Below, in pieces: positions 8,212 through 16,189 of a DNA stretch of 64,000 nt. The stretch spans positions 124,001-188,000 of the forward strand of contig JAGVJN010000041.1 in assembly GCA_020051095.1 (NCBI GenBank), read 5' to 3'. Origin of the DNA: Pseudomonadota bacterium (GTDB taxonomy: Bacteria; Pseudomonadota; Gammaproteobacteria; Legionellales; Legionellaceae). The notes below the pieces were generated by a model. That model had not been told where the DNA came from. It did not search any database and saw only the letters and a program-made list of their open reading frames with translations. The stretch's first letter is position 1. Each line of letters opens with the position of its first letter. The position numbers and the translations under genes are program-made.

Positions 8212-9922
8212 TTAATACGCTCGAATAGTGTCGGGCTTTGGCTCATCTAATGCCGCCACCCGCCACCAGGATTCATAACCACTCGACATAGTATCACTAT
8301 CGACTTTGATTTCGATTAATACCGAACATGCGGCATCTTTTGCATCCTTTAATGCTTGCGCTAACTGAGCGAGACTATTGGCCTTAAAGGTCATTGCACC
8401 TAAACTTTTTGCATAGTTACTAAAATCGATGGATTGTGAGAGCTGGGTTTTAAAACTGTTTGAACCATGGGAGCATTGCAAGTTGTTAATGCATTGAAAT
8501 CCTGCATTATCAAAAAGCACAATAATCATCTTTTTCTTCATCTCAAGCGATGTCACGAGCTCTGAGTGCATCATTAAAAAACTACCATCGCCAACTACCA
8601 CGTAGGCATTGCCTTGGCATTGTTGCCGACTTTTAGCAAGACTCACCCCTAAACCAGCAGCGACTTCATAGCCCATGCAAGAAAAGCCATATTCCAAGTG
8701 GTAGTCTTTAACGCCTTTGCTTAACCACAATCGATGTAAATCACCTGGCAAGCTGCCTGCCGCACAAATGACTGTATCCTCGGCACTTAGGTGTTGATTG
8801 AGGACGCCAAGCGCCGCCGTTTGCGATAAGACCCCATTTTTTTCCCAAGGCTCATAACAACGAAATACCTCTTTTTGCCATAGTTGCTTCAACGAAGCAA
8901 TCTGTGATTGATAGGCATTTGATGTTTTATAATCAGCCAATGCGGTTGTTAACACATTAAGCGTTTGTTTCACATCTGCTTGTACCGATAGGGCATCCAT
9001 TTTAAAACTATCCATGCGGTTGATATTGACCTGGATGATTTGTGCATTGGGGAATAACCATTTTGAGGCCGTGGTAAAATCTTGCAAACGGGTTCCCAAT
9101 GCTAGGACTAAATCCGCTTGTTTGCCTAATTGATTGGCAACTAACGTACCGGTCGTGCCAATACCACCGACGTCAAAGGGATGATGTGAGGGCAAAATAC
9201 TTTTCCCTGCTTGAGTCACCGCAACGGGTATGCCATGTTGACTAGCAAAATCAGATAATGCTTCAGAGGCTTTCGAATAAATTGCGCCCCCACCGGCAAT
9301 GATTAAGGGGTATTTTGCTTGGCTAATCGCATGGATCACATCATCCAAAACGCGCTGGCTTGGGGAAATTCTGTCAATATGCCAAACACGCTTTTCAAAA
9401 AAGTGATTGGGATAATCAAAGCGTTCACATTGAACATCTTGCGGTAAGGCTAAGACCACGGCACCTGTTTCAGCCGGGCAGGTTAATACCCTCATGGCAT
9501 TGATTGCCGCTGTCATCAGCATTTCAGGACGCATGATTCGGTCAAAATACTTCGATACTGGCTTAAACGCATCATTGGCTGTGATATTAGCATCATAGGG
9601 CTGCTCAATTTGCTGTAAAACCGGATCAGGCTGCCTATCAGCAAAGATATCGCCAGGTAATAACAATAAAGGAATACGATTGCTGGTTGCCACGCCTGCG
9701 GCTGTTACCATATTCAATGCGCCTGGACCAATGGACGATGTGCAAGGGATGATCCCTAATCGGTCCATTTGTTTTGCGAATGCTATCGCTGAATGTGCCA
9801 TGACCAAAAATAGCAAACATGCCATGAATGAATGGATATTCCACGCCATCGAGGCTAACATACTGATTCGCTAAAAACCTTAGCAGTGCTTGGCTACAAG
9901 TTATGTTCGTTGTTGATGACAT
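8212..9922 (-). pseudogene. iolD: iolD (3D-trihydroxycyclohexane-1,2-dione acylhydrolase), disrupted by internal deletion and frameshift
   Basis: IolD is a ThDP enzyme that opens the inositol ring. The true start is ATG 9922, with ggagagg upstream inside the end of iolCB. The first frame reads MSSTTNITCSQALLRFLAN, then DGVEYPF and FAIFGHG. After about position 9798-9802 the family sequence continues only in another frame: MAHSAIAFAKQ, then CTSSIGPGALNMVTAA, and on to the end, including the GDGSFLMMHSEL ThDP/Mg site. An intact protein would carry about 25-35 further residues between FGHG and MAHSA. These include the N-E-Q motif whose Glu activates ThDP. The junction carries catgg, a plausible microhomology for deletion. 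The downstream 549-codon frame (8212-9861) is open but starts out of frame. A sequencing error alone would not explain the missing block. Confidence 0.85.
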
Positions 9923-9923
9923 A

Positions 9924-11762
9924 TTATCCTCTCCATACTCGTTGATTCGCACTATTTTGACGGCACCAGTCATGCTCTGGAACAAATTCGGGAACGATAT
10001 AAGGAGCATTTTGCAAATGCCGGATAAACCATAGGGTATATAAGGCATAACCCGGTGCAGCAGCATGCGCGTGCGTTTTCTGATTTTGAATGACTAAGGT
10101 ATCAGTGTGGTATACCTTCAGTGCATTATCCCCGTCTTCAGCAAATGCAAATCCTTGTGGCTCTGAGAAGCGATAGTGATAAATTTCTGGCTGAGGATGA
10201 TAATGGGGAGGACAGCTGGACCACCGCCCTTGGAAGGTAATAATTTCACCCACAACCAAATTTGATTCAGGTCGATTACGCTTATCAAATACCGTCCGAA
10301 CAATCCGGTAAGACACATCATCTAGCAACCCCTTCCCTCGGTGCTCATTTTCAAGCAGGTTGTGTTGGTCAAACAGCAACGGTTCGAATTCATTGACATT
10401 CTCTGTCTGCATGATGAGTAACTCACAGGCCGATAACGCATCGATGTGAATTGCCTGCGAGTAAGGGGTATGCAAAACGTAAGGCGCTTCATCAAAATAA
10501 GAGCGCCTTGTTACCGATTGCTGACGACTTGCCCAAGAAAAATTAACTTGACCATACAACAATAAGGCCGCTGTTTCCAAGCCATCATCAATAGTGAATT
10601 GCTCCCCTTTATTCAGCTTTAATACACAAAAATTCATTCCCGTTTGGTAAGCATCCTGACAGCTAACCACACGGGTCAACCCCAAATCAAAGCCCGCTTT
10701 GGCTTGAATCAAGGGTGAACGTGTCAAACTGGCCTCATCAACAAAGAGATCATTTAGCACCTTGGCACCTCGTTCTGGATATTGCTGAATAAAATGCAAT
10801 AATTCCGCTTTGGTTGGCATTGCGGGTGCACACCCATGTCGAGTACTCACGATGGCACCGCAAGCATTCCCATAACTTAATGATTGCAACCAAGACTCAT
10901 GATGCACTAATCCATACAAAAGACCACTCATGAAGGCATCCCCCGCACCTAAGGTATTTAATACCTCCACGGGATACGTGTCTGCGTGAATAATCTTTCC
11001 CTCCGCCAAGTGCACTTCACTGCCTTCTAATCCTTTTTTATAAACAATGGCAGCATCGGTTAATTGACGAATCTGCGTGATAGCCTCATAGACATCCGGC
11101 TTACCACCTGCAATCATCAATTCCTCATCGGTACCAACAATCAAATCACAATCCGCTAGAAATGATTGGTAGTGTTGGCTTACTTCTGAATTGGCCACAT
11201 AGCGATTTTGTGCATCATCCGCTGTGCATAGTCCCCACAAAATGGGTCTGAAATCACAATCCAAAATCACCTTGGTTTGCGATGCTTTCGCCAACTCAAT
11301 GGCTTTGCGCGATGTTTTTCGCATGGCATCCGTGGAAATTCCCGTGCCGGATAATTGCAAATAGGTTGCTTTGGCAATTTGGCCAGCGTCTAAATCCTCG
11401 ACCGATAATTGCATATCCGCGCAATTTTCACGATAAAATAATAATGGGAAGGTTGATGGTGGCGTGATGCCTAGAAAAGCAAGCGCAGTTAAATTATCTT
11501 TCGTTTGAGAAACACTATCGGTATCAACTTGCTCTTGCTTAAGTGTTGCCAGTAAAAAATCCCCCATGGCATCATAGCCTACTTTTGAAATCAAGGCAGA
11601 ACGCAAGCCTAACCGCCGGCATCCAACGCTGATATTCCCTGGGGAGCCACCCAAGTACTTCTTAAAGGATGAAACATGACTTAACGGGGTATTTAATTGT
11701 TCTGCATACAAATCGACTGCCACTCGCCCCATGGCAATCACGTCTATTGTTTTATTGGTCAC
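9924..11762 (-). CDS. iolCB: IolC-IolB fusion: 5-dehydro-2-deoxygluconokinase / 5-deoxyglucuronate isomerase
   Basis: One 612-residue protein joins two steps. Residues 1 to about 330 are a PfkB-type kinase (IolC): VIAMGRVAVDLYAEQ, YLGGSPGNISVGCRRLGL, and the catalytic NTLGAGDAF near 268-276. About 345-612 is a cupin-type isomerase (IolB): VGEIITFQGRWSSCPPHYHPQPE near 505-527, whose His/Glu cluster binds the metal, then YALYTLWFIRHL. IolB converts 5-deoxyglucuronate to 2-deoxy-5-ketogluconate, which IolC phosphorylates, so fusion couples consecutive reactions. Fusion of these two genes is known in Legionella inositol loci. The next gene, iolD, begins 1 bp past the stop codon, indicating translational coupling. 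Confidence 0.92.
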   Translation of the reverse strand: MTNKTIDVIAMGRVAVDLYAEQLNTPLSHVSSFKKYLGGSPGNISVGCRRLGLRSALISKVGYDAMGDFLLATLKQEQVDTDSVSQTKDNLTALAFLGITPPSTFPLLFYRENCADMQLSVEDLDAGQIAKATYLQLSGTGISTDAMRKTSRKAIELAKASQTKVILDCDFRPILWGLCTADDAQNRYVANSEVSQHYQSFLADCDLIVGTDEELMIAGGKPDVYEAITQIRQLTDAAIVYKKGLEGSEVHLAEGKIIHADTYPVEVLNTLGAGDAFMSGLLYGLVHHESWLQSLSYGNACGAIVSTRHGCAPAMPTKAELLHFIQQYPERGAKVLNDLFVDEASLTRSPLIQAKAGFDLGLTRVVSCQDAYQTGMNFCVLKLNKGEQFTIDDGLETAALLLYGQVNFSWASRQQSVTRRSYFDEAPYVLHTPYSQAIHIDALSACELLIMQTENVNEFEPLLFDQHNLLENEHRGKGLLDDVSYRIVRTVFDKRNRPESNLVVGEIITFQGRWSSCPPHYHPQPEIYHYRFSEPQGFAFAEDGDNALKVYHTDTLVIQNQKTHAHAAAPGYALYTLWFIRHLQNAPYIVPEFVPEHDWCRQNSANQRVWRG

Positions 11763-11804
11763 AAACAGCTCCTTATTAATGCTTGGTGTGATGACAATTT
11801 GTCG

Positions 11805-12779
11805 CTAGATGGTTACCCAATCCCCCGTGGTTAACGATTGTTTTGCTGCAAACGCCATCTTTACCGCCGTCAAGCCATCTTCCCCAGTCACCACAGAGTT
11901 TTTTTTGTGCTTCACACAGTCTAAAAAGGTGTGAATTTGATCCTGATAGGCTTGATGGTAACGTTCTAAGAAAAAAGGATTCAAGGCCGCTGTGCTTTGC
12001 CCTGACTCACGCCAGGATTCAACGGCATGTTGTCTTGGATTATCAACCACCCATTGCTGATTATTGCTATATACTTCGGCTCGTTGATCATACCCATACA
12101 ATGCTTGCCTGCAATTATCAATCATGGCCATTGCACCCGTATCAAAACGAATCAAGGTCACAGCGGTATCAATATCAGCAAACGAGGATAATCCACTTTC
12201 CACAGTACAGCTGCCCATGGACGCAATCGCAATGGGTTTAGCATTCGAGAGAAAACAAACCATATCAAAATCATGAATCGCCATATCCATGAACAAACCG
12301 CCGCTACTTTTTAAGTAACTAGCAGGTGGGCAATGGGGATCACGGGAGGTAACCTTTATGACTTGCGGTGTATCCTTGCTTTGCTTAATTGACCGTTGCA
12401 TGGCGGCAAAATTTGCATCAAAGCGCCGATTAAAGCCAATTTGTAAAAAGGCGCCTGCCTCATTGACCTTATTCAATGTTGACTGGATAAGCTTAAGGTC
12501 CAAACCAATCGGTTTTTCACAAAGAATAGCGCAGTTAGCTTTAACCGCCTTTTCGATATGCTCTAAATGTTGATCCGAAGGTGAGGCAATAATCACCGCA
12601 TCGAGCGACTGACTTAATAATTCATCCAAAGAGTGACAACTAACATAACCTGAATCCTTAGCCCAGGCCGCATCCAACAGGGGGTCGTAAACAGCGATTG
12701 TGTCAACCCAATTATGATTTTTAAGAATTGACATATGCAGTTTGCCAATTCTACCTGCTCCAATAACACCGACATCCAT
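11805..12779 (-). CDS. iolG: Inositol 2-dehydrogenase
   Basis: First gene of the inositol operon. I choose ATG 12779 (324 residues), preceded by aagga at 8 nt; an ATG 30 nt upstream lacks this and adds ten residues unlike the family. Rossmann motif VGVIGAGRIGKLH (3-15), CEKPIG with catalytic Lys89, and MDMAIHDFDM with Asp165 and His169 identify a Gfo/Idh/MocA enzyme that oxidises myo-inositol at C2 using NAD+. It is related to, but clearly diverged from, the paralogue at 6347-7306. It faces the transporter gene across a 150-bp gap, which should hold both promoters and any operator. Confidence 0.88.
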   Translation of the reverse strand: MDVGVIGAGRIGKLHMSILKNHNWVDTIAVYDPLLDAAWAKDSGYVSCHSLDELLSQSLDAVIIASPSDQHLEHIEKAVKANCAILCEKPIGLDLKLIQSTLNKVNEAGAFLQIGFNRRFDANFAAMQRSIKQSKDTPQVIKVTSRDPHCPPASYLKSSGGLFMDMAIHDFDMVCFLSNAKPIAIASMGSCTVESGLSSFADIDTAVTLIRFDTGAMAMIDNCRQALYGYDQRAEVYSNNQQWVVDNPRQHAVESWRESGQSTAALNPFFLERYHQAYQDQIHTFLDCVKHKKNSVVTGEDGLTAVKMAFAAKQSLTTGDWVTI

Positions 12780-12861
12780 CGTTACGTCCTTTATCCAAGA
12801 TACTTCCAACTGACCTTATATCAAAAACGAACAAGAGATTGTAGCTAATTCGTTAAAATTT

Positions 12862-12899
12862 CTTTTTAGTGAAGCAATTGGGGTTTTGCAAAAGTCCTG
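12862..12899. repeat. Diverged right end of MITE family M1
   Basis: ctttttagtgaag-caattgg-ggttttgcaaaagtcctg aligns with the right end of the element at 5019-5143 (ttttttaacgaag-agattgg-cgattttcgtaagtcctg). No left end is visible, so this is a relic. It lies in the iolG/iolT divergent promoter region, ending 30 bp before the transporter start. Confidence 0.5.
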
Positions 12900-12929
12900 C
12901 TAGTATGAAGTGAATCGTTTTAGGAATTT

Positions 12930-14246
12930 ATGATGTTATATCAGGGAAGAGTGGTTATTTTCAGCACCTTGATTGCTGCCTGCAGCGGGCTACTATTTGG
13001 CTTTGATACCGGCATTATCGCCGATACCCAATGGCAGTTATCACGGCAATTTCTATTTAGTCATTGGCAGTGGTCATTGATTGTTAGCAGTATGGTATTA
13101 GGCGCGTTTGCTGGTGCTATCTGTTCTGGTCATTTTACCGAGCGCTATGGTCGTAAAACCACGTTAAAAGTGACAGCGTTGTTATTTATCATCGGCACCT
13201 TAACCACTGCCAACACACATCACTTTATCACCTTGTTTAGTGGTCGATTTTTGCTGGGCATTAGTATTGGCATCAGCGCTTATTGCGCGCCTTTATTTAT
13301 TGCAGAAATAGCCGAATATCATAAAAGGGGACGCATGGTATTGATCAATAATGTCGCCATCACAGGTGGGGAAGCACTGGCGTTTTTAACTGGCTATTTA
13401 TTACAAGACATCAGCGATAACAGTTGGCGATGGATGTTTTTATTAGGCCTGATACCAGCTTTTGTTTTATGGTGGGGGTTGAAATATGTGCCACAATCGC
13501 CACGATGGCTGCTAAAGAACAACCAAGAAGCACAAGCATTTAACGTTTTAAAATCCATTCGCAATCACAGCCATGATAAAGTGATGACCGAGTTTCAGTT
13601 AATCAAAAACAACCTACAAACAAATCAAAGTGTTGCGCTTTTTGCAAAACCCTACCAAAGCCGAGTCGTTATAGGCACTGTTTTGGGCATTTTACAACAG
13701 ACCTGCGGCATTAACGTGATCATGTATTATGGGCCCTTCCTGTTTAAATCATCCGGTTTTAATGAAGCACAAGCCATGTTAGCCACATTCATTATGGGTT
13801 TGTTAAATACCATTTGCACTATATTTGCAATGATGATGGTCGATCGATGGGGTAGGCGCCAGCTACTCATGCTTGGCTCGATAGTCTGTGCCTTAGCACT
13901 ATTTGGCCTAGCAAACTTTCAAACACCAACCTCCTTGAACCAATGGTTATCGTTTGCCTGCGTTTTTATTTATACCATGGCCTTTGCTATTGGACTGGGC
14001 TCGATGTTTTGGCTATTAATTTCCGAATTATACCCAATAGCCATTCGCGCTAAAGCCATGAGCTTTACCTCAAGTATCCAATGGCTTGCAAACTTTACCG
14101 TCTCCCTTAGTTTTTTGCCGCTGTATGATGCCATCGGCCGAAGAGCAACATTGATGATGCTTTGTTTTTCCTGTTTAGTGAGCGTGTTTTTCACCTATTT
14201 TTTTGTGCCTGAAACCAAGGGCTTGGCTTTAGAAGAAATTAGTTAA
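12930..14246 (+). CDS. iolT: MFS sugar-porter family transporter, probable proton:myo-inositol symporter
   Basis: A 438-residue inner-membrane protein with about 12 helices and all sugar-porter signatures: LLFGFDTGIIAD in helix 1, FTERYGRKTT after helix 2, VPQSPRWLL before the central loop, QTCGINVIMYYGPFLF in helix 7, DRWGRR after helix 8 and VPETKGLALEEI at the C-terminus. The G-R-K/R and PETKG motifs are those of proton-coupled sugar and polyol importers. Its divergent position beside the iol operon makes myo-inositol the likely substrate, as reported for the L. pneumophila locus. taggaattt precedes the ATG. Confidence 0.88.
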   Translation: MMLYQGRVVIFSTLIAACSGLLFGFDTGIIADTQWQLSRQFLFSHWQWSLIVSSMVLGAFAGAICSGHFTERYGRKTTLKVTALLFIIGTLTTANTHHFITLFSGRFLLGISIGISAYCAPLFIAEIAEYHKRGRMVLINNVAITGGEALAFLTGYLLQDISDNSWRWMFLLGLIPAFVLWWGLKYVPQSPRWLLKNNQEAQAFNVLKSIRNHSHDKVMTEFQLIKNNLQTNQSVALFAKPYQSRVVIGTVLGILQQTCGINVIMYYGPFLFKSSGFNEAQAMLATFIMGLLNTICTIFAMMMVDRWGRRQLLMLGSIVCALALFGLANFQTPTSLNQWLSFACVFIYTMAFAIGLGSMFWLLISELYPIAIRAKAMSFTSSIQWLANFTVSLSFLPLYDAIGRRATLMMLCFSCLVSVFFTYFFVPETKGLALEEIS

Positions 14247-14306
14247 TTAGTGTTCTTGTCTGAAAACAAAGAACGCACATATTGAATGATGACAATGGGG
14301 GGGGGT

Positions 14307-14330
14307 AAGCTGAGTTGTACCACTCAGCTT
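14307..14330. terminator. Hairpin between the convergent transporter and outer-membrane protein genes
   Basis: Perfect 9-bp stem aagctgagt (14307-14315) / actcagctt (14322-14330) with a 6-nt loop, followed on the plus strand by aattt. A run of nine G (14297-14305) lies just before it. It probably ends transcription of the transporter gene, but the T run is poor, so it may be only an mRNA 3' stabiliser. Confidence 0.5.
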
Positions 14331-14358
14331 AATTTCATGGCAGGATTATTGCTAATGC

Positions 14359-15219
14359 TTATACATCAAACTCGATGCCCACAGAACCCATATTGTAATG
14401 CTGAGATTTTATTTTCACCAGCCAAGGAGCTGTTGCCACATGCGTTGTGGGTGCATACACCGTAGAACCGAATTGATAATGGGTATCAGAGAGGTATAAA
14501 AACCGATATTCCGCAAAAACGCTCGCATGGGGGTTTAAATCAAAACGCACACCAACTTTAGGCTGAGCAGCAAAGGCAAAAGCCGTATCGTCCGTATCAG
14601 CATTGTAATGATTAATGCCTGGTTCAGCAGGTCTGGTCTGTATTGAAGTCGCACCAGAAATGGATAGAACCGCGGAGCCAATACCAATTCCAGCATATGG
14701 TCTAAATTTTCCAAAAACTGGTTTTTGTGAGTTTAAGACGGCATTTACTAGAAATACCCCTGTTTTTAAGGGATATTTCACAAGGAAATCGTGTTCGGGA
14801 ATCCTTAATGTATTATTGTCAATATCATGGCCCTCAATGGTAATGCCCCCCATATAATAGCCCTCGAGTTCAAAGGCTGGCGTTACTGGCAAATGCTCAC
14901 CTAAAATAGTAGACCAGGTGACGCCAATATGTCCGCCCACCATGCCAGTTGAACTGCTTTCAGACCGACCAAACGAATTAACGGCCAAAGGGCCACCATT
15001 AGCTTCCGGAATAAAGGCTGACCCAAATTGACTAATATCGGTCCTGGTTAAACCACCCCCGCCACCAAAAACACCCACATAGATTTGACCCGGCGAGGTA
15101 ATAGATTCAGGGCCCATTGAACCGCTATAAGCGGCTGTTACTGACAAAGCTAATAAACATCCTGATAACGCTTTGCTCGCTAATTTATTACTCTTCCTAT
15201 CCAATTTTTTATGCTCCAT
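14359..15219 (-). CDS. Outer-membrane beta-barrel protein, opacity/Msp-like
   Basis: 286 residues with a basic start, a hydrophobic segment (LSGCLLALSVTAAYS, about 18-32) ending in a signal-peptidase-like site, and then alternating beta-strand sequence: QIYVGVFGGGGGL, VGGHIGVTW, FELEGYYMGG, FRPYAGIGIGSAVL, KVGVRFDLNPHASVFAEYRFLYL and a last strand GSVGIEFDV. This is the eight-strand barrel pattern of Opa/P44-like surface proteins that are numerous in Legionella. The final residue is Val, not the usual Phe. No specific ligand can be inferred. Confidence 0.75.
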   Translation of the reverse strand: MEHKKLDRKSNKLASKALSGCLLALSVTAAYSGSMGPESITSPGQIYVGVFGGGGGLTRTDISQFGSAFIPEANGGPLAVNSFGRSESSSTGMVGGHIGVTWSTILGEHLPVTPAFELEGYYMGGITIEGHDIDNNTLRIPEHDFLVKYPLKTGVFLVNAVLNSQKPVFGKFRPYAGIGIGSAVLSISGATSIQTRPAEPGINHYNADTDDTAFAFAAQPKVGVRFDLNPHASVFAEYRFLYLSDTHYQFGSTVYAPTTHVATAPWLVKIKSQHYNMGSVGIEFDV

Positions 15220-15332
15220 TTTAGAATATTTTCCATGAGTAATATGTATTAACAGGCACTCAGAGTCAATGTTTATAATTGGATGACTTAAAAGCGAGGA
15301 TATGTTTAGAGAATTGGCCAGCAGTCACGCCA

Positions 15333-15391
15333 TTATTCCGGCCAAAGGTCTATATTCGTGCTACTTTTTTTATAACCCGCATGATACTGTG
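15333..15391 (+). repeat. Dispersed repeat, family R2, diverged copy
   Basis: attccggccaaaggtc-tatattcgtgctac, then acccgcatg, matches 56470-56545, where the sequence is closer to a clean palindrome. It lies just upstream of the GrpB-family gene and inside the extra 74 codons of its longest frame, which argues against that upstream start. Confidence 0.55.
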
Positions 15392-15500
15392 GATTTGGCT
15401 TTTTTGGTCTGATACAAATATCTATCTTGGGATTACCATACTGGTTTTGCCAACTCAACCGCATTATACTATTAGTCTTAAAGGCAACGAGAGCGTCAAC

Positions 15501-16040
15501 ATGAAACAACTGGCACTGCATAAACCGGATACAAAATGGGCGATGGCGTTTGAGAATTTCAGACAGGCTTTATCGACAAACACCGATGGGCTCATTCTTG
15601 CCATTGAACACATTGGTTCAACCTCCATTGATGATTTACCTGCCAAAGACATCGTGGATGTTCAGTGCGCTGTGACTGATTTTGAAACCATCGATGCCAT
15701 TGGTGAGATTTTGGAGAGCATGGGATTTCATTACCTAAAAACCATACGTCAAGATCATGTCCCCTTTCATGAAGCCGATTTTTTTCACCCTGATTGGGAA
15801 AAACGTTTTTTCAAAGGCGTCTTTGACGATCAAGTCTTTAATATTCATATCCGCAAATTCCAGAGTAAAAACTGGCAATTCGCCCTCACGTTTCGCGATA
15901 ATTTACGCCGCAACAGCCAATTACGCACCGCCTACTTACAATGCAAGGAGCGATTAATCAATGCCGGCGTTGGCCTAGAAGATTATTGCTCGATAAAAGA
16001 CAGCTTTATTGATTTGATGTCCCTGCAATTTATTGATTAA
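15501..16040 (+). CDS. GrpB-family (UPF0157) nucleotidyltransferase-fold protein
   Basis: 179 residues from ATG 15501. Family marks are the start region WAMAFENFRQAL, IEHIGSTSIDDLPAKDIVDVQCAV (the G-S-T-[AS]-[IV]-x-x-L-x-A-K-x-x-[IV]-D motif), RQDHVPFHEADFF and NIHIRKFQSKNW. GrpB proteins have a minimal nucleotidyltransferase fold; in other organisms the domain is fused to dephospho-CoA kinase, but its reaction is not established. The frame stays open 74 codons further upstream; that part overlaps a dispersed repeat and does not resemble GrpB, so I exclude it. Confidence 0.85.
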   Translation: MKQLALHKPDTKWAMAFENFRQALSTNTDGLILAIEHIGSTSIDDLPAKDIVDVQCAVTDFETIDAIGEILESMGFHYLKTIRQDHVPFHEADFFHPDWEKRFFKGVFDDQVFNIHIRKFQSKNWQFALTFRDNLRRNSQLRTAYLQCKERLINAGVGLEDYCSIKDSFIDLMSLQFID

Positions 16041-16137
16041 GGCAAAGTCCAAACCAGAGAAATAGGCCCGGGCCCGTTTTGTTTTGTGAAAAGTTGGGCA
16101 TCGCGTTATTCTTTTGTTTCGAAAGACATAATGTTCG

Positions 16138-16171
16138 CTTAATATATCATCGCCTATAATATAGGCATACT
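16138..16171 (+). promoter_or_regulatory. Possible promoter with PmrA-like box of the giant gene
   Basis: cttaatata (16138-16146) matches eight of nine bases of the cTTAATatT box reported for PmrA-regulated Legionella effectors. TATAAT (16155-16160) and catact (16166-16171) are candidate -10 elements; only the second leaves the box near the -35 position. The DNA is AT-rich, so chance matches are likely. Confidence 0.3.
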
Positions 16172-16189
16172 AATATATATTCATACATC

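Noticed and set aside
9638-10066. 142-codon frame on the minus strand overlapping iolCB and iolD
   Set aside because: Its middle is the true start of iolD (from 9922). The part before lies out of frame in iolCB and the part after the deletion junction is out of frame, so it is not a separate gene.
11843-12241. 132-codon frame on the plus strand within iolG
   Set aside because: It is antisense to a well-supported gene and lacks any recognisable domain.
15279-15500. Upstream extension of the GrpB-family frame
   Set aside because: The 74 extra codons overlap a dispersed repeat, do not resemble the family and have no better ribosome site than ATG 15501.
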